This document shows, piece after piece, positions 26,046-35,152 of a stretch of 64,000 nt of DNA. The stretch is taken from contig URXX01000003.1 in assembly GCA_900551895.1 (NCBI GenBank), positions 62,001-126,000 on the forward strand, read 5' to 3'. The notes beneath the pieces are model-generated. The model had not been told where the DNA came from. It did no database searches and saw nothing but the letters and a program-made list of their open reading frames with translations. Origin of the DNA: an uncultured Lachnospiraceae bacterium (GTDB taxonomy: Bacteria; Bacillota; Clostridia; Lachnospirales; Lachnospiraceae). Position numbers and translations under genes: made by a program. Position 1 is the stretch's first letter, and every line of letters starts with the position of its first letter.

Positions 26046-27674
26046 TTATTGCGTTGCCTCAGAATCCTGTAATATTTCGCCGTTTTCCACCTGTTCAATC
26101 AACTGTTTAATCTCTGCCACAGACTCTTCGTCCGGCTGGCATACATATAATTTCATCGAACCTGAGGAATAACATCTTTGCTTATCGCCTGTTCCCTCCG
26201 CTGCAACAGACTTAATGTTCCATGCTCCGCCTTGATTCAACTGCATTTTAATCAAAGTCTGTAGTTGCGCTTGCGACATATTTGTTTCTACGCCGTCACT
26301 CACCTTATTAATAATTGAATTTGCCTTAATTAGCATAGACGGGGACACCATCTTTTTAATCATAGCCGTCAAAACCGCCTGCTGATGTTTTCCTCGCTGA
26401 TTATCTCCATCAGGAAGATTGTGTCTTTCTCGTGAAAACGCTAACGCTTGTTTACCGTTAAAGTGATTCATTCCTTTCGTCACTTTCACCACTGCTCCCG
26501 ACTCTTTTCCTGTTCTAAAAGTATAGTCGGATTCTACGTCAACCCCACCCAATTCATCAACAATATCGATAAGAGAGGTAAAGTTTACTCGTGCATAGAA
26601 TGGAATTTCCGTATCATATAATTCACTCAACGTCTTTATCGATGTATCCACACCATAAATTCCCGCATGAGTTAATTTATCTTTCTGTCCATTGGAAACT
26701 CCCGGAATTTCCACATAATAATCTCTCGGCGTTGTCACAAGTAAAATTTGTCTTGTCTTTGGATTGATTGTTGCAATAATATTTACATCACTTCGGCTGT
26801 TCTTTGTAATTTCACCGTAAACATCAATCCCGCTTACATATACACTAAACGGCTCTGTTTTAACCTTAATATTAGAAGAAATATCATCTAATTTTGTCTT
26901 AATATTATAGTGATAAACAATTTTCACTTTATCAGAATATCCATGAAATTCTTCTTCCAAAATTTCCTTATATCCTTCATTATATATAATTGCCTTCACT
27001 TCACCTTTATGCAAAGCCTTCGCCTGCTCATTTACATTTTTATACTCTTTTGTCTTAATTTTCATACCCAATTTCTCATTAATATGAGAAACAGTATCTT
27101 TCATATCGGCTTTATCCAATTTATACTGCACACCAAACGTATAATCACTTACATCCGCAATATCCTCTGCTTTATCATCTGCCAAAACAGCGACAACCAT
27201 TGTATCTACTTTTGAATTGCCTCCGGTAACTTTTCCCAACGCTCCGGTCATAAAGCCGATCTGATATGTCACTGCCACGATACACATCGTAATCAAAACA
27301 ATATATATCTTTCCGATTATACCTCTCTTCTTTCGTTTCACTTGTGATAATAAACCGATACACCACAAACCGAAAAGGATAACGCCTGTAATTACCAAAT
27401 ATTTTAGCGGAATAATATTTGACAGAACAAGCATGGCGATCAAACCGCTTGAAGCAAGTGCCTGTAACAAAAGCAATATCTTTCCGAAAATGTTCCTGCC
27501 CCTTTTCTCCTGCTTTTTCTCCTGATTCGGAACTCTCCCTTTTTCCGAAACCGATTTAGCCGGGTTATCCAACCCCATTGACTTTGCGTATCGCTTTTCC
27601 ATTTGTTTTTTCTTTCGTTCCTGAAGACGTTCATACTCCCGCCTTTCTTTTGAACTCATACCCTTTTTTCCCAT
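26046..27674 (-). CDS. LytR-CpsA-Psr (LCP) family cell-wall glycopolymer transferase
   Basis: A 542-residue membrane-anchored protein. A basic cytoplasmic N-terminus (1-65) precedes three hydrophobic helices (about 65-145). An extracellular accessory domain follows, then the LCP catalytic domain with TTPRDYYVEIP and the SRERHNLPDGDNQRGKHQQ arginine-rich signature. LCP proteins move teichoic-acid or polysaccharide chains from lipid carriers to peptidoglycan or proteins. The substrate is not determined. The gene is transcribed alone. Confidence 0.9.
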   Translation of the reverse strand: MGKKGMSSKERREYERLQERKKKQMEKRYAKSMGLDNPAKSVSEKGRVPNQEKKQEKRGRNIFGKILLLLQALASSGLIAMLVLSNIIPLKYLVITGVILFGLWCIGLLSQVKRKKRGIIGKIYIVLITMCIVAVTYQIGFMTGALGKVTGGNSKVDTMVVAVLADDKAEDIADVSDYTFGVQYKLDKADMKDTVSHINEKLGMKIKTKEYKNVNEQAKALHKGEVKAIIYNEGYKEILEEEFHGYSDKVKIVYHYNIKTKLDDISSNIKVKTEPFSVYVSGIDVYGEITKNSRSDVNIIATINPKTRQILLVTTPRDYYVEIPGVSNGQKDKLTHAGIYGVDTSIKTLSELYDTEIPFYARVNFTSLIDIVDELGGVDVESDYTFRTGKESGAVVKVTKGMNHFNGKQALAFSRERHNLPDGDNQRGKHQQAVLTAMIKKMVSPSMLIKANSIINKVSDGVETNMSQAQLQTLIKMQLNQGGAWNIKSVAAEGTGDKQRCYSSGSMKLYVCQPDEESVAEIKQLIEQVENGEILQDSEATQ

Positions 27675-27809
27675 TTGTACTCCCTTCTTGCATAATTCAA
27701 GAATTTACTTATTAATTAACAGTTACGCATCCTTGCAATACTTTACTATAGTAGTACATACCTCCAAAAAACTCAAGTCTTTATTACAAGATTACATAAC
27801 AACATCCTC

Positions 27810-28619
27810 TTAGTATGTTGTAAATCCACCGTCACTGGCTACAATTGAGCCTGTAATATGTTTTGCCTCATCACTTGCAAAATATAAAATAGTTGCCGCC
27901 TGTTCTTCCGGCGTTGCATTTCGTTTCTGCAATGTTTCTGTTTTTCCTGAAAGCATAGAATTTTTCAGCCATTCCATAGGGTCTTTGCCTTGCGCTGCGA
28001 TTTCCGCCATTCTTGTTTTGATATCTGCCGAACTTCTCTCTGTCAAAGGAGTATCTGTTCCCGCCGGGCAAACTGCATTACATGTAATTCCTTTTGTTGC
28101 ATAGTCAACTGCCACAGCCTTTGTCAAACCGCTTACTGCGTGTTTACTTGCCACATATGCCGCCGCTGAAGGAAATCCTCTCATACCCGCAACACTGGAT
28201 ACATTTACAATCGCTCCGCCGTTTTCTTTCATTAGTTTTACTTCCTCTCGGCAGCAATAGAAGCAAGAATTCAAATTAGCATCAATTACTTTTGACCAAT
28301 CATCATCTTCTAATTCCTCCACGGTCTTAGATGCACCGACAATTCCTGCATTGTTTATTGCAACATCAAGTTTTCCAAATTCTTCTTTTATTTCCCCGAA
28401 TAATTTTTTCACTGCTTCCTTATCGCTGACATCACATTTTTTAAATACAGCTTTTCCTTCTTCATTTGTAATTGCCTCAACTACCGCATTTCCTCTTTCT
28501 TCATTACGTCCTACCGCAATAACGGTTGCTCCTTCTCTCGCCCCACGAAGTGCTACTGCTCTTCCGATTCCTGAGGTTGCTCCTGTTACCAGCATAATTT
28601 TTTCACTAAAACGTCCCAT
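27810..28619 (-). CDS. short-chain dehydrogenase/reductase
   Basis: A 269-residue classical SDR oxidoreductase. The NAD(P) motif is LVTGATSGIGRAVA, the NNAG motif is INNAGIVGA, and the catalytic residues are Ser in NVSSVAG and Tyr/Lys in AYVASKHAV. A C-terminal IVASDGGFTTY end is usual. Length and motifs are intact; the substrate is unknown. A TACAAT -10 box precedes it, and a perfect palindrome TTGTATATACAA at 28672-28683 overlaps the -35 region and could be an operator. Confidence 0.87.
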   Translation of the reverse strand: MGRFSEKIMLVTGATSGIGRAVALRGAREGATVIAVGRNEERGNAVVEAITNEEGKAVFKKCDVSDKEAVKKLFGEIKEEFGKLDVAINNAGIVGASKTVEELEDDDWSKVIDANLNSCFYCCREEVKLMKENGGAIVNVSSVAGMRGFPSAAAYVASKHAVSGLTKAVAVDYATKGITCNAVCPAGTDTPLTERSSADIKTRMAEIAAQGKDPMEWLKNSMLSGKTETLQKRNATPEEQAATILYFASDEAKHITGSIVASDGGFTTY

Positions 28620-28760
28620 ATTTACGTCCTCCTTATCTTATTTAATAGTATTGTAGCACAGCGGAGGCAATTTGTATATACAATACATATATGGGAAATG
28701 TATATGTTTTTTTGAAATTATGTCTTTAAATTCTTTGTAAATTACAGGAAATAATATAAC

Positions 28761-29987
28761 TTATCTAATTCCGTAACGTTCAATAATATAGTCCATATCC
28801 TTATCACCTCTTCCTGACAGATTAATAAGAATCGCCCCCTTCTTCATTTTCCTTGCCAATTTAATCCCGTATGCGATAGCGTGTGAACTTTCAATGGCAG
28901 GAATAATACCTTCAAGACGTGAGAGTGTAAAGAATGCATCAATAGTTTCATCATCAGTCACAACATCGTACTTCACTCTGCCAACATCATGTAGAAAAGC
29001 ATGTTCAGGACCGCTGGAAGGGTAATCAAGTCCGCTAGCCACCGAATAAACAGGCGCCGGATTACCATCTTCATCCTTAAGCATAAGAGAATTGAATCCA
29101 TGCATAATCCCTTCCTCGCCATATGCCAAACTTGCCGCATGGTCACCCCAAGTTGAACCTTTGCCCAAAGGCTCAACCCCGTAAATATCAACGGGGTCAT
29201 TGAGAAACCCGGAGAAAATTCCCATTGCGTTGGAGCCTCCTCCCACGCAGGCAACTACCGCATCAGGTAGTTTGCCTTCCATATCCAAAAATTGTTCCCT
29301 TGCTTCAATACCCACAATACTTTGGAAATCACGAACCATCATCGGAAAAGGATGAGGTCCTACAACTGACCCTATACAATAAATAGCATCCTCATATTCG
29401 TTACAGTATGCTGTAAATGCAGCATCAACTGCTTCTTTTAACGTTTGAAGTCCGGATGTTACTTCTATAACTCTTGCACCGAGAATTTTCATACGGGCAA
29501 CATTAGGCGATTGCTTTGCAATGTCTACTGCACCCATATATATATCACATTCCATTCCGAAATATGCAGCGGCGGTAGCAAGAGCAACACCATGCTGACC
29601 TGCACCTGTTTCGGCAATAACCTTCTTCTTCCCCATATACTTTGCAAGAAGCACTTCTCCCATGCAGTGATTAAGTTTGTGAGCACCGGTATGGTTTAAA
29701 TCTTCACGTTTTACATATAACTGAACGCCCGTTCCAATCTTTTTTGAAAGACGTGAGAGATGTGAAATGGGTGTAGGTCTGCCCTGAAATTCTTTGCGTA
29801 TTCGACAAAGTTCATCTATAAACTCTCTTGACTTACAAATAGTATTATAAGCCTCTGTAATCTCGTTCATTGCAACTTGTAATTTTGGCGAAATATATGA
29901 GCCACCATATTTTCCGAAAAATCCATCCGAAGTAGGATAGTTTGTTAAATAAGTATTAAAATCAATATTGTTAAATTTCATTGTCAT
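28761..29987 (-). CDS. trpB: tryptophan synthase beta subunit, orphan
   Basis: A 408-residue PLP enzyme that joins indole and serine to form tryptophan. The PLP lysine is in GAHKLNH and the phosphate-binding loop is GGGSNAMG; the length suits TrpB1. No trpA or other trp gene is near: SDR downstream, T-box leader upstream. It may work with an unlinked TrpA or salvage indole from the gut. The long leader at 30120-30411 ties expression to uncharged tRNA(Trp). Confidence 0.92.
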   Translation of the reverse strand: MTMKFNNIDFNTYLTNYPTSDGFFGKYGGSYISPKLQVAMNEITEAYNTICKSREFIDELCRIRKEFQGRPTPISHLSRLSKKIGTGVQLYVKREDLNHTGAHKLNHCMGEVLLAKYMGKKKVIAETGAGQHGVALATAAAYFGMECDIYMGAVDIAKQSPNVARMKILGARVIEVTSGLQTLKEAVDAAFTAYCNEYEDAIYCIGSVVGPHPFPMMVRDFQSIVGIEAREQFLDMEGKLPDAVVACVGGGSNAMGIFSGFLNDPVDIYGVEPLGKGSTWGDHAASLAYGEEGIMHGFNSLMLKDEDGNPAPVYSVASGLDYPSSGPEHAFLHDVGRVKYDVVTDDETIDAFFTLSRLEGIIPAIESSHAIAYGIKLARKMKKGAILINLSGRGDKDMDYIIERYGIR

Positions 29988-30119
29988 GTTCCTCCAAATA
30001 AATGTAAGTTATCTTAGTTTCTGCTAGTTTAATTCTATTCATCTCAGCGCATAGAGCGCCACCAATATTTTACATACTGCATACTACCTCCTCCTTTAAC
30101 AATCTGTTCTGCCAAAGAA

Positions 30120-30411
30120 GTCACAAAAAAACGCCCTTGACAGAAATATGCATTCTGTCAAGGACGAATATTATCATTTATCCGCGGTGCCACCTTGATT
30201 TACGGCATTACCCGTACGCTTAGCGAGATACCAACATATCTCCGGCAAATAACGTCTGCCTACAACGTCGCAGAATACTTTGTGAAACCACATTTGACTG
30301 CGCCCTCAGCGGTCCATTTGACAACTTGTTTCTCACCTGACTCTCAGCAACACAGGCTCTCTGTAAAGGCATCATTGCCGTTATCTCCGCTTCAACGGTT
30401 TATTATAATTT
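30120..30411 (-). promoter_or_regulatory. T-box leader (tRNA-Trp) of trpB
   Basis: The T-box sequence AAGGTGGCACCGCGG is at 30183-30197. The terminator stem CCTTGACAGAA/TTCTGTCAAGG with T7 is at 30124-30163. In Stem I, the codon TGG followed by A (30314-30316) is the likely specifier, reading tRNA(Trp), which agrees with trpB downstream. When tRNA(Trp) is uncharged the antiterminator forms and trpB is expressed. Confidence 0.92.
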
Positions 30412-30417
30412 TTTATC

Positions 30418-30446
30418 ATTATATTCAGTTCAAATCAAAAAGTCAA
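30418..30446 (-). promoter_or_regulatory. promoter of the trpB T-box transcript
   Basis: Minus strand: TTGACT, 17 bases, TATAAT; the start site near 30411 fits the leader start. Confidence 0.8.
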
Positions 30447-30480
30447 TATGTTTTTCAAATTCATCGTACACTTTATAATG

Positions 30481-30560
30481 AATGTTTTGAGAACTACGGA
30501 TGCTTGACTTTGCCGGATTCTTGGAATGCGGTGTTGCAAACGCGTTGTTTCTCATTACTT
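30481..30560. repeat. repeat C: distal border of the rpsI-associated island
   Basis: 30481-30495 matches the last codons of rpsI (34736-34750) at 14 of 15 bases. The following ~45 bases (from 30503) match the sequence after repeat B (from 33270) at about 37 of 44 positions, including an identical ggtgttgcaaac. It reads as the far attachment-site remnant. 30561-30671 shows no gene. Confidence 0.6.
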
Positions 30561-30671
30561 TTCAGTACCCCTCCCAAACCACATACACTCACTATAGAAT
30601 TCATCCTAACAACTTCGTCCTTCACTTTTTAATAGTAGTTTGTACTCAGCACGCAGTTTACACTTTATTAT

Positions 30672-33017
30672 TTAAATTGATCCACCTATTCTCTTAAACT
30701 TTTCTACAAAATCTGAGATTTTTTCAAACACACTCTGTTTCTTTGTATGATATTTCGGATTGAGAGGACTCATTTTAGGAAGCATCTCATTTAACCCCGT
30801 CCCATTTTCACTTGCATATTCTTTTTTTAATGATGCAAGAATATATCGTTTTGCGGCTTGCTCATTAAATTGTTCCTCTTTTATCAACTCTTCGGCTTCC
30901 TTCTTTTGTTCCTTTTGTGCAAACCGGTAAAATGCATCAATAATACTTTCTTTATCCTGTATTTCACCTAAATCTGTCCAATTAATAAAATTAACTATCA
31001 AACTTTCTTTAGCTCGATTTTCAGCACTGGAACGTGTGATGCGCCGTATCTCTTCAATCAAAACATTCTTATTTGTTATATTTTGATTTTTCTCAAAAAT
31101 CAACTCTATAATATAATCCAAATTAATCTCTTGAGATTTTAATAGATCCACCTCAAACACAACGTCATCCCAGTCAATTTTTAAGTTTTCTTTGTCTTTT
31201 CCTTCCTTTTCGCGGCGAAGCCATTCACGGATATCATTATATGTCGAGCGGTAATCTTGAATAGTTCTCTCATCCAATATATCGATCGACTGCATGGCTT
31301 TCATATCTTCATCACTAACATAATACGTCACCTTAAAGTTTTCTACCGCTTCAGAGTCCCCCAAATCAACTTTCTGCAATTCTTTTAAACTAATAAATTC
31401 ATCATAGTTTTGCAAAATATTTTCTATTTTTAGATATTCACCAAACAATTGCACAAACTCTTTTTTATCTTTTTCGATAACAATTTCTTCAACATCTGTA
31501 AACCTCGATTTCAATTCTCCAACTACATCCACATACCCTCGACACACTTTTCCAGTAACATTATCCTTAAAACCTTCCATGTATTCTTTATAGCTTTTTT
31601 CCAGAACTATGTTTCTTGTATTATCGTCTCCAAAACATTTTATAGCGTCAATAGTAGCCTGTTCCAAGTTTCTAAATGTAACTATATTTCCAAATGTTTT
31701 CGTTGAATCATAAATACGGTTCGTTCTAGAAAATGCCTGCATAAGTCCATGATAACGAAGATTTTTATCTACAAACAGTGTATTCAATGTCGGTGCGTCA
31801 AATCCAGTCAAGAACATGCCAACAACAATCAACAGAGATGTCCCATAGAAAAGATTTGGTGCAAGTGCGATAACTGTTTCTACAAAGTTATTATCTACCA
31901 AATACTTTCTGATTTTTTGCTCTGCTCCACCACGATAAAATATCCCTGGAAAGCACACAATAACTGCTCTCCCCTTGCTGGAAAGATAACTCAATGAATG
32001 AAGGATAAAAGCAAAATCCGCTTTTGACTTAGGCGCAAGTACACCTGCCGGTGCAAAACGTTCGTCATTAATCAATGTCGGATCATCACTCCCAATCCAA
32101 TTGATTGAATAAGGTGGATTGGACACAATCGCATCAAACGGTTTATCATTTCTAAAATGCGGCTCTGTAAGTGTATTACCTAAGGCAATGTTAAACTTAT
32201 CATAATTTACATTGTGTAGAAACATATTCATACGCGCAAGATTATACGTTGTATGATTTATTTCCTGACCAAAAAATCCATCCTCAATCACATGTTCATC
32301 AAATTGTTTCTTTGCTTGTAACAGCAACGATCCAGATCCTGCCGCCGGATCATAAATCTTGTTAATGCTGTCTTGACCATGTATTGCAAGTTTTGCAATA
32401 AGTTTTGAAACACACTGTGGTGTAAAAAATTCACCACCGGATTTCCCTGCATTAACTGCATAATTTGAAATTAAAAACTCATATGCATCACCAAACAAAT
32501 CAATTTGATTGTCCTCAAAATTTCCGAAATTGAGGCCTTCAACCCCTTTTATAACAGCTGCTAAGCGTGTATTTTTGTCTTTTACTGTATTTCCTAGTCT
32601 ATTACTTGTCGTATCAAAGTCTGCAAATAGACCTTTAATGTCTTGTTCAGACGGATATCCACTTGCGGAATTTTCAATCTCATCAAATATTGTTTTTAAA
32701 TCCGTATTTAAACTCTCATTTGTATTTGCATTTTCTGCAATTCTACAAAACAACTGACTCGGATAAATAAAATATCCTTTTATTTTAACAGCATCTTCTT
32801 TGATTTCTTTTGTTATAATTGTATCGTCTAGTTCTGCATAATGAATGCTGTCATCTCCACCTTCCATATAGTTAGAAAAATTCTCACTAATAAAACGATA
32901 AAAAAGAATTCCTAATACATATTGTTTGAAATCCCATCCATCTACAGATTCACGAACTTCATTCGCGATTTTTCATATCTGTGCTTGTAATTCTGTTCTT
33001 TGCGCTGCACTTGACAT
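30672..33017 (-). pseudogene. type I restriction remnant: hsdM fused to the C-terminal part of hsdR, with nonsense codon
   Basis: Reading starts at the ATG at 33015-33017 (after GGAGG) as a normal HsdM, but codon 15 is TGA (32973-32975) where the QIWKIAN tryptophan is expected. An open frame then resumes to the end. It shows HsdM motifs DPAAGSGSLLL and NPPYS up to about HsdM residue 395 (APNLFYGTS), then near 31833 switches directly to the HsdR helicase end (LLIVVGMFLTGFDAP, QAFSRTNR) and about 387 C-terminal HsdR residues. The rest of hsdM, all of hsdS and the HsdR nuclease and most helicase motifs are missing. A single deletion explains this; the locus cannot restrict. Confidence 0.85.
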
Positions 33018-33174
33018 ACAACTACCTCCAATTGTTATTTTAACTCATCTCAAATAATATTACAGTTTTTCAAATCTCAATAATTATAAAATATTGTACC
33101 ATACTACAGTACAAACTAAAGCCAAGCAAAACAATTAACTAAAAAACTGAAATTTTAAGTTTTGAATAAGTTAA

Positions 33175-33254
33175 AAACCTCCCAAGGAACATTCCCTGAA
33201 AGGTTTGAAAATTCTTTTTGAAATTGTGCGTTCTGAAACGCATGATTAACGTTT
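33175..33254. repeat. repeat B: 80-bp copy of the rpsI 3' end and terminator
   Basis: Matches 34663-34742 at 78 of 80 positions: last two codons and stop of rpsI plus the downstream hairpin. It sits between the hsd remnant and the toxin-antitoxin genes. The sequence on its right (33270-33345) resembles that beside repeat C. 33018-33174 is AT-rich and holds the old hsdM promoter region, including a TTGTAC/GTACAA dyad. Confidence 0.85.
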
Positions 33255-33358
33255 AGGTAACTGGGAACGCTTGATTTTACTAGATTCTTGGAATATGGTG
33301 TTGCAAACACGTTACAAACACAGGGCTTCTCATCACTCTTCAGAACACCTCATAGACT

Positions 33359-33952
33359 TCAATTAAGAAATCTGACAGCAAGTTCCTGAATAGCAAGTAT
33401 TGGACCTTGTGCATATGTTTCTTGGGGATACATTCTTTCCAGACGTTCTGTTTCTTTCATCAAAAAAGGAATCATTTCTACATCTCCTCGAAATCCAATT
33501 ACCAAGCACAACATAGATTTTAAATATTCATTCCGGATATTGGAGTATTCTTTCATAAGCCAATTACAACAGTTTTCTTCACAGTGCAAGAAAAAATAAA
33601 GAGTATTTTCTATAAAGATATCCTGCCCGTTTTTCATAGTTTTTTCTTTTATACATGGCATCAGCACTGTTTCGTATTCCAGTAATTTCCCTCTTAATCT
33701 ACTTCGGTTCCCTCCCGATAAAGGCTTTCGCATCAATTTCAACATTTCTTCCGTTGTTTCTGCTCGTTCAATCATTCTTTTCGAACGCAAATCCTCTTCA
33801 GATTCACCAAGCATTTTTTCTGAAACCGCATTGGCATATTCAACTGCTTCAGGCTCAAGATATAAACTATATTCAAATTTAGCTGCCGAGAAAGGTATAT
33901 CCGGGTGTTTATCTAAAAATTTATGTACTTCTTTTTTACTAATGGTTGTCAT
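33359..33952 (-). CDS. unknown protein co-encoded with toxN
   Basis: A 197-residue, mostly helical soluble protein I do not recognise. It starts inside toxN (14-base overlap), so it is translated from the toxI-toxN transcript. The N-terminus (EVHKFLDKHPDIPFSAAKFEYSLYLEPEA) is followed by a basic segment (KPLSGGNRSRLRGKLLEYE) and a helical C-terminal half resembling HEAT-like repeats (residues about 110-197). There is no signal peptide. A third gene is not part of the standard ToxIN locus, so it could be cargo, an accessory regulator or a defence effector. Confidence 0.75.
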   Translation of the reverse strand: MTTISKKEVHKFLDKHPDIPFSAAKFEYSLYLEPEAVEYANAVSEKMLGESEEDLRSKRMIERAETTEEMLKLMRKPLSGGNRSRLRGKLLEYETVLMPCIKEKTMKNGQDIFIENTLYFFLHCEENCCNWLMKEYSNIRNEYLKSMLCLVIGFRGDVEMIPFLMKETERLERMYPQETYAQGPILAIQELAVRFLN

Positions 33953-34430
33953 AATGTTTCACAACCTCCTCCAGCAATGGCAAATCACAACATCTTTCCT
34001 TTATTCTCTTGTCATTGCCATTCAATTCTTCATCTTTCTTAAAAAGAGTATCTCTTAATCTTTTTGCTGTCAACTGAATTTGTTCCCGATCAGCTTTAAT
34101 ACACTTATATTGATTTTGAAGCAAACGCTGATATTTTGAATCTTCCATTGCATCAATATCAATAAGAAGTAATGCCGATTCCACAACCGGTATCATATTA
34201 TTAAAGTTGATTGCACCATATATGCCCTGATTAATTTTCCTAAAATCTTTTGTGTTCTTCATTTTACGATGCTTTTCTTTGGGCGATGTAAATGGAGTAT
34301 AATATTTTATCCCATCAATCTCAAGCACCACGCCTACATACGGCCGCTTTCCCTTTTTATTATCTGCAACTTTTGCATCATATTTTTTCAAATAATTGAT
34401 GTATTCATCTTTGATATTATAAAATTTCAT
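33939..34430 (-). CDS. toxN: type III toxin-antitoxin toxin, ToxN/AbiQ family endoribonuclease
   Basis: A 163-residue protein matching ToxN/AbiQ. The N-terminal KFYNIKDEYINYLKKYD and RPYVGVVLEIDGIKYYTPF segments and KMKNTKDFRKI are family hallmarks, as is GAINFNNMIPV. Toxins of this family cut RNA and are held inactive by a repeated antitoxin RNA. That RNA lies just upstream (34471-34582) with its own promoter and a terminator before toxN, the canonical layout. Such loci commonly act as abortive-infection phage defence. The 3' end overlaps the next gene by 14 bases. Confidence 0.92.
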   Translation of the reverse strand: MKFYNIKDEYINYLKKYDAKVADNKKGKRPYVGVVLEIDGIKYYTPFTSPKEKHRKMKNTKDFRKINQGIYGAINFNNMIPVVESALLLIDIDAMEDSKYQRLLQNQYKCIKADREQIQLTAKRLRDTLFKKDEELNGNDKRIKERCCDLPLLEEVVKHYDNH

Positions 34431-34445
34431 TTTTCCTCATCTGTC

Positions 34446-34477
34446 AAAAAAAGAGACGACATCACTCGCCTCTTTTT
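34446..34477 (-). terminator. toxI-toxN intergenic terminator
   Basis: Minus-strand hairpin AAAAAGAG/CTCTTTTT plus CGA/TCG around a GTGATG loop, with T7 tail. It lies between antitoxin repeats and toxN, setting the excess of antitoxin RNA over toxin mRNA. Confidence 0.85.
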
Positions 34478-34582
34478 CAGGTTCTCTCTTTATGGTGGAG
34501 ACTCACCGCTTTTTTAAGTTCTCTCTTTATGGTGGAGACTCACCGGCTTTTTTAGGTTTCCACTTTATGGTAGAAACTCACC
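34471..34582 (-). ncRNA. toxI: ToxI antitoxin RNA, three tandem repeats
   Basis: Three direct repeats of 37, 37 and 38 bases (34471-34507, 34508-34544, 34545-34582). Each reads on the minus strand GGTGAGTCTCCACCATAAAG followed by AGAGAAC and an A-rich end; the promoter-proximal copy is diverged. Each unit should fold into the pseudoknot that blocks one ToxN. Confidence 0.9.
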
Positions 34583-34606
34583 TAAGACAATTCTTTGTCT
34601 ATAATA

Positions 34607-34635
34607 AGTATATGCAATTCTCCCTAAAAAATCAA
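34607..34635 (-). promoter_or_regulatory. toxI promoter
   Basis: Minus strand: TTGATT, 17 bases, TATACT; start near 34600, about 18 bases before the first repeat. Confidence 0.7.
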
Positions 34636-34662
34636 TATAATTCTATAATTTTTCAAAAATAT

Positions 34663-34742
34663 AAACCTCCCAAGGAACATTCCCTGAGAGGTTTGAAAAT
34701 TCTTTTTGAAATTGTGCGTTCTGAAACGTATGATTAACGTTT
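34663..34742. repeat. repeat A: rpsI 3' end and terminator, original copy
   Basis: Covers the last two codons and stop of rpsI and its terminator hairpin (34663-34694; AAACCTC/GAGGTTT arms, U-rich tail on the minus strand). Repeated with two mismatches at 33175-33254. The rpsI-proximal 15 bases also recur at 30481-30495. Confidence 0.85.
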
Positions 34743-35126
34743 TGAGAACTGTGGTGCTCTACGAGCTGCTTTAAGTCCGTATTTTTTACGTTCTTTCATA
34801 CGTGGATCACGAGTTAAGTATCCTGCTTTTTTAAGCACTGGTCTGTATTCAGGGTCTGCCTGAAGTAACGCTCTTGCGATACCATGACGGATAGCACCTG
34901 CCTGTCCTGTGTATCCTCCACCATGTACATTTACTAAAACATCAAATTTATCAACTGTTTCTGTGGCAACAAGTGGCTGACGAACTACAACTTTTAATGT
35001 TTCTAATCCTAAATATTCATCAATATCTCTTTTATTAATTGTAATTTTACCTGTTCCAGGTACTAAATATACTCTTGCGATTGATTTTTTTCTTCTTCCT
35101 GTTCCGTAGAATTTTACTTTAGACAC
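34734..35126 (-). CDS. rpsI: 30S ribosomal protein S9
   Basis: A 130-residue S9. It has YGTGRRKKSIARVYLVPG at the start, the GGGYTGQAGAIRHGIARAL core and the arginine/lysine-rich tail ending in FSKR that reaches the P site. It follows rplM by 26 bases, the universal order. Its 3' end appears to have served as the insertion site of the island downstream. Confidence 0.97.
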   Translation of the reverse strand: MSKVKFYGTGRRKKSIARVYLVPGTGKITINKRDIDEYLGLETLKVVVRQPLVATETVDKFDVLVNVHGGGYTGQAGAIRHGIARALLQADPEYRPVLKKAGYLTRDPRMKERKKYGLKAARRAPQFSKR

Positions 35127-35152
35127 TGTAATTTCCTCCTTTCAACCTTTCC

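Noticed and set aside
30195..30632. Plus-strand frame of 145 codons
   Set aside because: Antisense to the T-box leader, whose motifs explain the sequence.
32973..32975. In-frame TGA in hsdM as a selenocysteine codon
   Set aside because: The position is a conserved Trp in HsdM, and Sec has no role there; a nonsense change is simpler.
33235..33300. Short minus-strand frame ending in KRSQLPKR beside repeat B, possibly an rpsI fragment or integrase end
   Set aside because: Only the terminal KR-stop matches rpsI; the rest cannot be assigned to any family.
34471..34582. Three regular 37-38 base direct repeats that could look like a CRISPR array
   Set aside because: No unique spacers separate them, and they sit between a promoter and a terminator just before toxN, which is the ToxI pattern.
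34492..34737. Plus-strand frame of 81 codons across the toxI repeats
   Set aside because: The peptide is just the repeated toxI sequence read in the wrong strand, then the rpsI terminator; no ribosome site.
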